NCBI GenBank assembly: GCA_964353355.1
Contig: CAYGVT010000045.1
Location: forward strand, 1 to 51,370
Direction of reading: 5' to 3'
Length of the DNA stretch: 51,370 nt
From: CAYGVT01 sp964353355
GTDB lineage: Archaea; Thermoplasmatota; DTKX01; GCA-020343715
The notes beneath the pieces are model-generated. The model was not told the DNA's origin. It saw nothing but the letters and a program-made list of their open reading frames with translations, and ran no database searches. Of this stretch, positions 49,641 through 51,370 are shown in pieces (the first letter of the stretch is position 1; the number at the start of each line of letters is the position of its first letter). A program made the translations under genes and the position numbers.

Positions 49641-50354
49641 TCACGCAAGCCCTGCGCCCGCCACCGCAGCGCGGTACACGGTCCACGCGCCCAGCAGCAC
49701 CAGGAGCACCCCCGCGAGCCTCGTGACCCCGTGCCTCGCCAGGGGCGCGTCGCGCGCGACCCGCTCCGAGAACCACCCTGCGGCGGCCGCGACGACCAGC
49801 ATCGGGGAGAGCACCGTGCCCAGGCCGAACAGCAGGCCCATCCCGAGCCCTGTGGCGGCCGAGCCGTAGGCAGCCGACGCGACCAGCAGTGCGACGAGGG
49901 GCGGGCACGGCACGAGCCCGATGAGCACGCCCATGAGCGCCGCGTAGGTCTCCCTCCCCGCGCCCTCGCCGGGCCGCAGCCACGCCACCAGGCGGCGCGC
50001 GAGCGACCGCTCCCGCCCGCATCCGCACGCGCGGGGCCGCCGCCGCGTGGCCAGGTAGAGGCCGACGCCGACGACGACCGTGCCGAAGGCGAGCGCGCCC
50101 CACCGCGCGAACGCGCCGTCCTCGATGAGCGCCGAGCCCGCGAGGCCGACCGCGAGCCCCAGCGCGCCGTAGGTGGCCACGCGGCCCGCGTTGAAGACGA
50201 GCGAGAGCCACAGCCCCCGCCGCGTGCCCCTGTCGGTGCCCACGACGTAGGCGGCGATGAACGGCGAGCAGGTGAGCGTGCAGAACGTCACGCCGTAGAC
50301 CAAGCCCAGAAGGAGCGCGCTCGCCCAGGGGCCGCCGCCGTCGAGCGCCGTCAG
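49641..50354 (-). CDS. CcdA/TauE-like membrane protein (2), apparent CTG start
   Basis: About 237 residues with six membrane helices in two halves. Half 1: LVYGVTFCTLTCSPFIAAYVVG; half 2: LMGVLIGLVPCPPLVALLVAS. The paired Cys and Pro in the first helix of each half match CcdA-like electron/sulfur transporters; a cytoplasmic loop has CGCGRE. No ATG, GTG or TTG lies in frame before the first helix. A CTG at 50354 overlaps the activase stop (CTGA) and is downstream of GAGGGG. It is the last gene of the operon with the two activases, so electron delivery to or redox control of the activation system is conceivable. Start unproven. Confidence 0.75.
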   Translation of the reverse strand: MTALDGGGPWASALLLGLVYGVTFCTLTCSPFIAAYVVGTDRGTRRGLWLSLVFNAGRVATYGALGLAVGLAGSALIEDGAFARWGALAFGTVVVGVGLYLATRRRPRACGCGRERSLARRLVAWLRPGEGAGRETYAALMGVLIGLVPCPPLVALLVASAAYGSAATGLGMGLLFGLGTVLSPMLVVAAAAGWFSERVARDAPLARHGVTRLAGVLLVLLGAWTVYRAAVAGAGLA

Positions 50355-51145
50355 TCCTCCCCCCCTCGCATGTCCGCGGCGACCAGCGCCGCGCCCAGCG
50401 CGACCACGAGCTGCGGGTGCGCGGGCACGAACACGGATGTGCCGAGCTCGGCCTCCAGGGCGAGCCTCAGCCCCTCGTTCTTGGCCGGCCCGCCGTCGAA
50501 CACCACGACGGGCTCGACCCCCACGCGCCGGGCCATGGTCACCACGCGCGACGCGATGGCGCGGTGGATGCCAGCGACGATGTCCTCCCTCCCACGCCTC
50601 TTGGCGATGAGGCCCACTACCTCGGACTGCGCGAACACGACGCACGTGGACGCTATGGCGATGGGCCGGGTCGCCCTGGCCGACAGCGCGCCCAGGTCCT
50701 CGACCCCGACCTCCAGCAGAGACGCGATGACCTCGAGGAACTTGCCCGTGCCGGCCGCGCACTTGTCGTTCATCTGGAAGTCGCGGATGACCCCGTCGGC
50801 GTCGAGCGCGATGACCTTCGAGTCCTGCCCCCCGATGTCGATGATGGTGCGCACGCGGCCCTGCGACGAGCCGAGCCAGGCAGCTCCCCGCGCGTTGGCG
50901 TTGATCTCGTTGATGACCTCGTCGGCCAGGTCGAGCGCGCGGCGTCCATAGCCCGTCGCGACGACGCGCTCCAGGGCATCGAGGTCCGTGCCGGCCTGCA
51001 CGAGCGCGGTCTTGAGCGCGAGCTCCCCCGCGCGCTCGGGGTCCGAGCCGGTCTCGCGCGCGTCCGAGCCCGCGATGCGCCCGTCCTGCAGCACGACCGC
51101 CTTCGTGGCGGTCGAGCCCATGTCCACCCCTGCCGTGAGCGTCAT
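50351..51145 (-). CDS. 2-hydroxyacyl-CoA dehydratase activator-type ATPase (BadF/HgdC family)
   Basis: 264 residues of the ASKHA fold: GVDMGSTATKAVVL (phosphate 1), IIDIGGQDSKVIALD (phosphate 2), VVVFDGGPAKNEGL (adenosine). Cys129 in DKCAAGTGKF and Cys168 in STCVVFAQSE are the two ligands that each subunit gives to the bridging 4Fe-4S cluster. The family uses ATP to drive low-potential electrons into dehydratases, benzoyl-CoA reductases or related enzymes. The ATG overlaps the stop of another activase gene (ATGA). The dehydratase itself is not in the window. Family call secure; target unknown. Confidence 0.9.
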   Translation of the reverse strand: MTLTAGVDMGSTATKAVVLQDGRIAGSDARETGSDPERAGELALKTALVQAGTDLDALERVVATGYGRRALDLADEVINEINANARGAAWLGSSQGRVRTIIDIGGQDSKVIALDADGVIRDFQMNDKCAAGTGKFLEVIASLLEVGVEDLGALSARATRPIAIASTCVVFAQSEVVGLIAKRRGREDIVAGIHRAIASRVVTMARRVGVEPVVVFDGGPAKNEGLRLALEAELGTSVFVPAHPQLVVALGAALVAADMRGGED

Positions 51146-51370
51146 CCTGACCCCCCACTCCCCGACCCCCCACCCTCCGCCCCCCCACCCTCCGACCCTC
51201 CACCCCTCGCTTCCCCACCCCTCGCCCCCCCACCCCCCGCCCCCTCGCGGGCGGTGCCCGCCACCGGCTCGTTCAGGGGCGTGCGGGCCTCCCTCCCCTC
51301 CACGACCCTCCCGTCCGGCATCCTCCCGAGCCTGACGGCGTCGCGCGCCACCAGCGCGGCCCCGATGGCC
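51142..51370 (-). CDS. second activase gene, C-terminal part (runs off window end)
   Basis: The frame open at the window edge reads AIGAALVARDAVRLGRMPDG, then VVEGREARTPLNEPVAG, then a Gly-rich tail of about 30 residues built from GGGS/GGGA units. AIGAALVARD matches the ending ALGAALVAAD of the neighbouring activase, so this is the C-terminus of a paralogous BadF-type ATPase. Its stop overlaps the next ATG (ATGA). The tail is encoded by the C-rich tract at 51151-51245 and is not typical for the family. Tandem activase genes are known for benzoyl-CoA reductase and related systems. Family inferred from a short segment. Confidence 0.6.
   Translation of the reverse strand, partial: AIGAALVARDAVRLGRMPDGRVVEGREARTPLNEPVAGTAREGAGGGGARGGEARGGGSEGGGAEGGGSGSGGSG
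51151..51245. repeat. C-rich tract encoding a Gly-rich tail
   Basis: About 95 bases of CCC-A/T/G units (CCCACCC, CCCTCCG and the like). On the minus strand it reads as Gly-Gly-Gly-Ser/Ala/Glu repeats at the end of the partial activase gene and has many GGGG runs able to form G-quadruplexes. It resembles the tract at 45605-45676. Confidence 0.7.

Overview
The window looks like a chromosomal segment of a high-GC archaeon, probably a Thermoplasmatota-like euryarchaeote; that assignment is inference. Supporting it are the archaeal riboflavin synthase and FAD synthetase types, a threonyl-tRNA synthetase with the archaeal N-terminal editing domain, archaeal CoaD, Dph6, TrpB2, UPF0201, DUF835 and several KaiC-like ATPases. 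TATA boxes also sit about 25-30 bp before many start codons, as expected for leaderless archaeal mRNAs. No rRNA, CRISPR array or complete insertion sequence was seen.

Layout. (1) Positions 1-5970 are an AT-rich island abutting the 3' end of tRNA-Leu(UAG). It carries a tyrosine recombinase with a small DNA-binding partner, a DUF4258/YgiT-type toxin-antitoxin pair, a PrsW-like membrane protease, a PD-(D/E)XK-like protein, and a compact minus-strand cluster of two 2-TM proteins plus two tiny proteins, one with an internal duplication. (2) Positions 5973-16400 begin the GC-rich chromosome: a modular repeat protein, a riboflavin/FAD operon (ribB-ribL-ribC-ribH), tRNA-Asn and a CAU tRNA, a surface protein, a TrmB regulator with a radical SAM enzyme, an anchored subtilase, and a soluble histidine-kinase-like/response-regulator pair. 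(3) Positions 16500-31600 hold a phosphofructokinase with PPi-type residues, tldD-tldE with a metallo-beta-lactamase, DUF835, flavodoxin, UPF0201, three tandem paralogous 2-TM proteins, thrS, coaD, dph6 and corA. (4) Positions 31800-40550 carry a three-gene RecA/KaiC cluster, whose middle member is a KaiC-like domain fused to a GTPase, followed by a giant 1932-residue surface protein with about 14 Ig-like repeats. (5) Positions 40800-51370 hold tryptophanase with TrpB2, a COG3199 NAD-kinase-like protein, a double-ACT protein, pirin, MazG-like, another KaiC-like protein, two CcdA-like membrane proteins and two tandem 2-hydroxyacyl-CoA dehydratase-type activases, the second cut by the window end.

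Functional links. The rib genes cover DHBP formation, lumazine and riboflavin synthesis and FAD formation. TnaA plus TrpB2 form an indole-releasing and indole-recapturing pair. The KaiC-like, DUF835 and GTPase genes suggest signalling or polarity functions without known partners. The main novelty candidates are the KaiC-GTPase cluster, the tandem 2-TM paralogues, the small-protein cluster in the island, the degenerate kinase, and apparent CTG start codons in overlapping genes.
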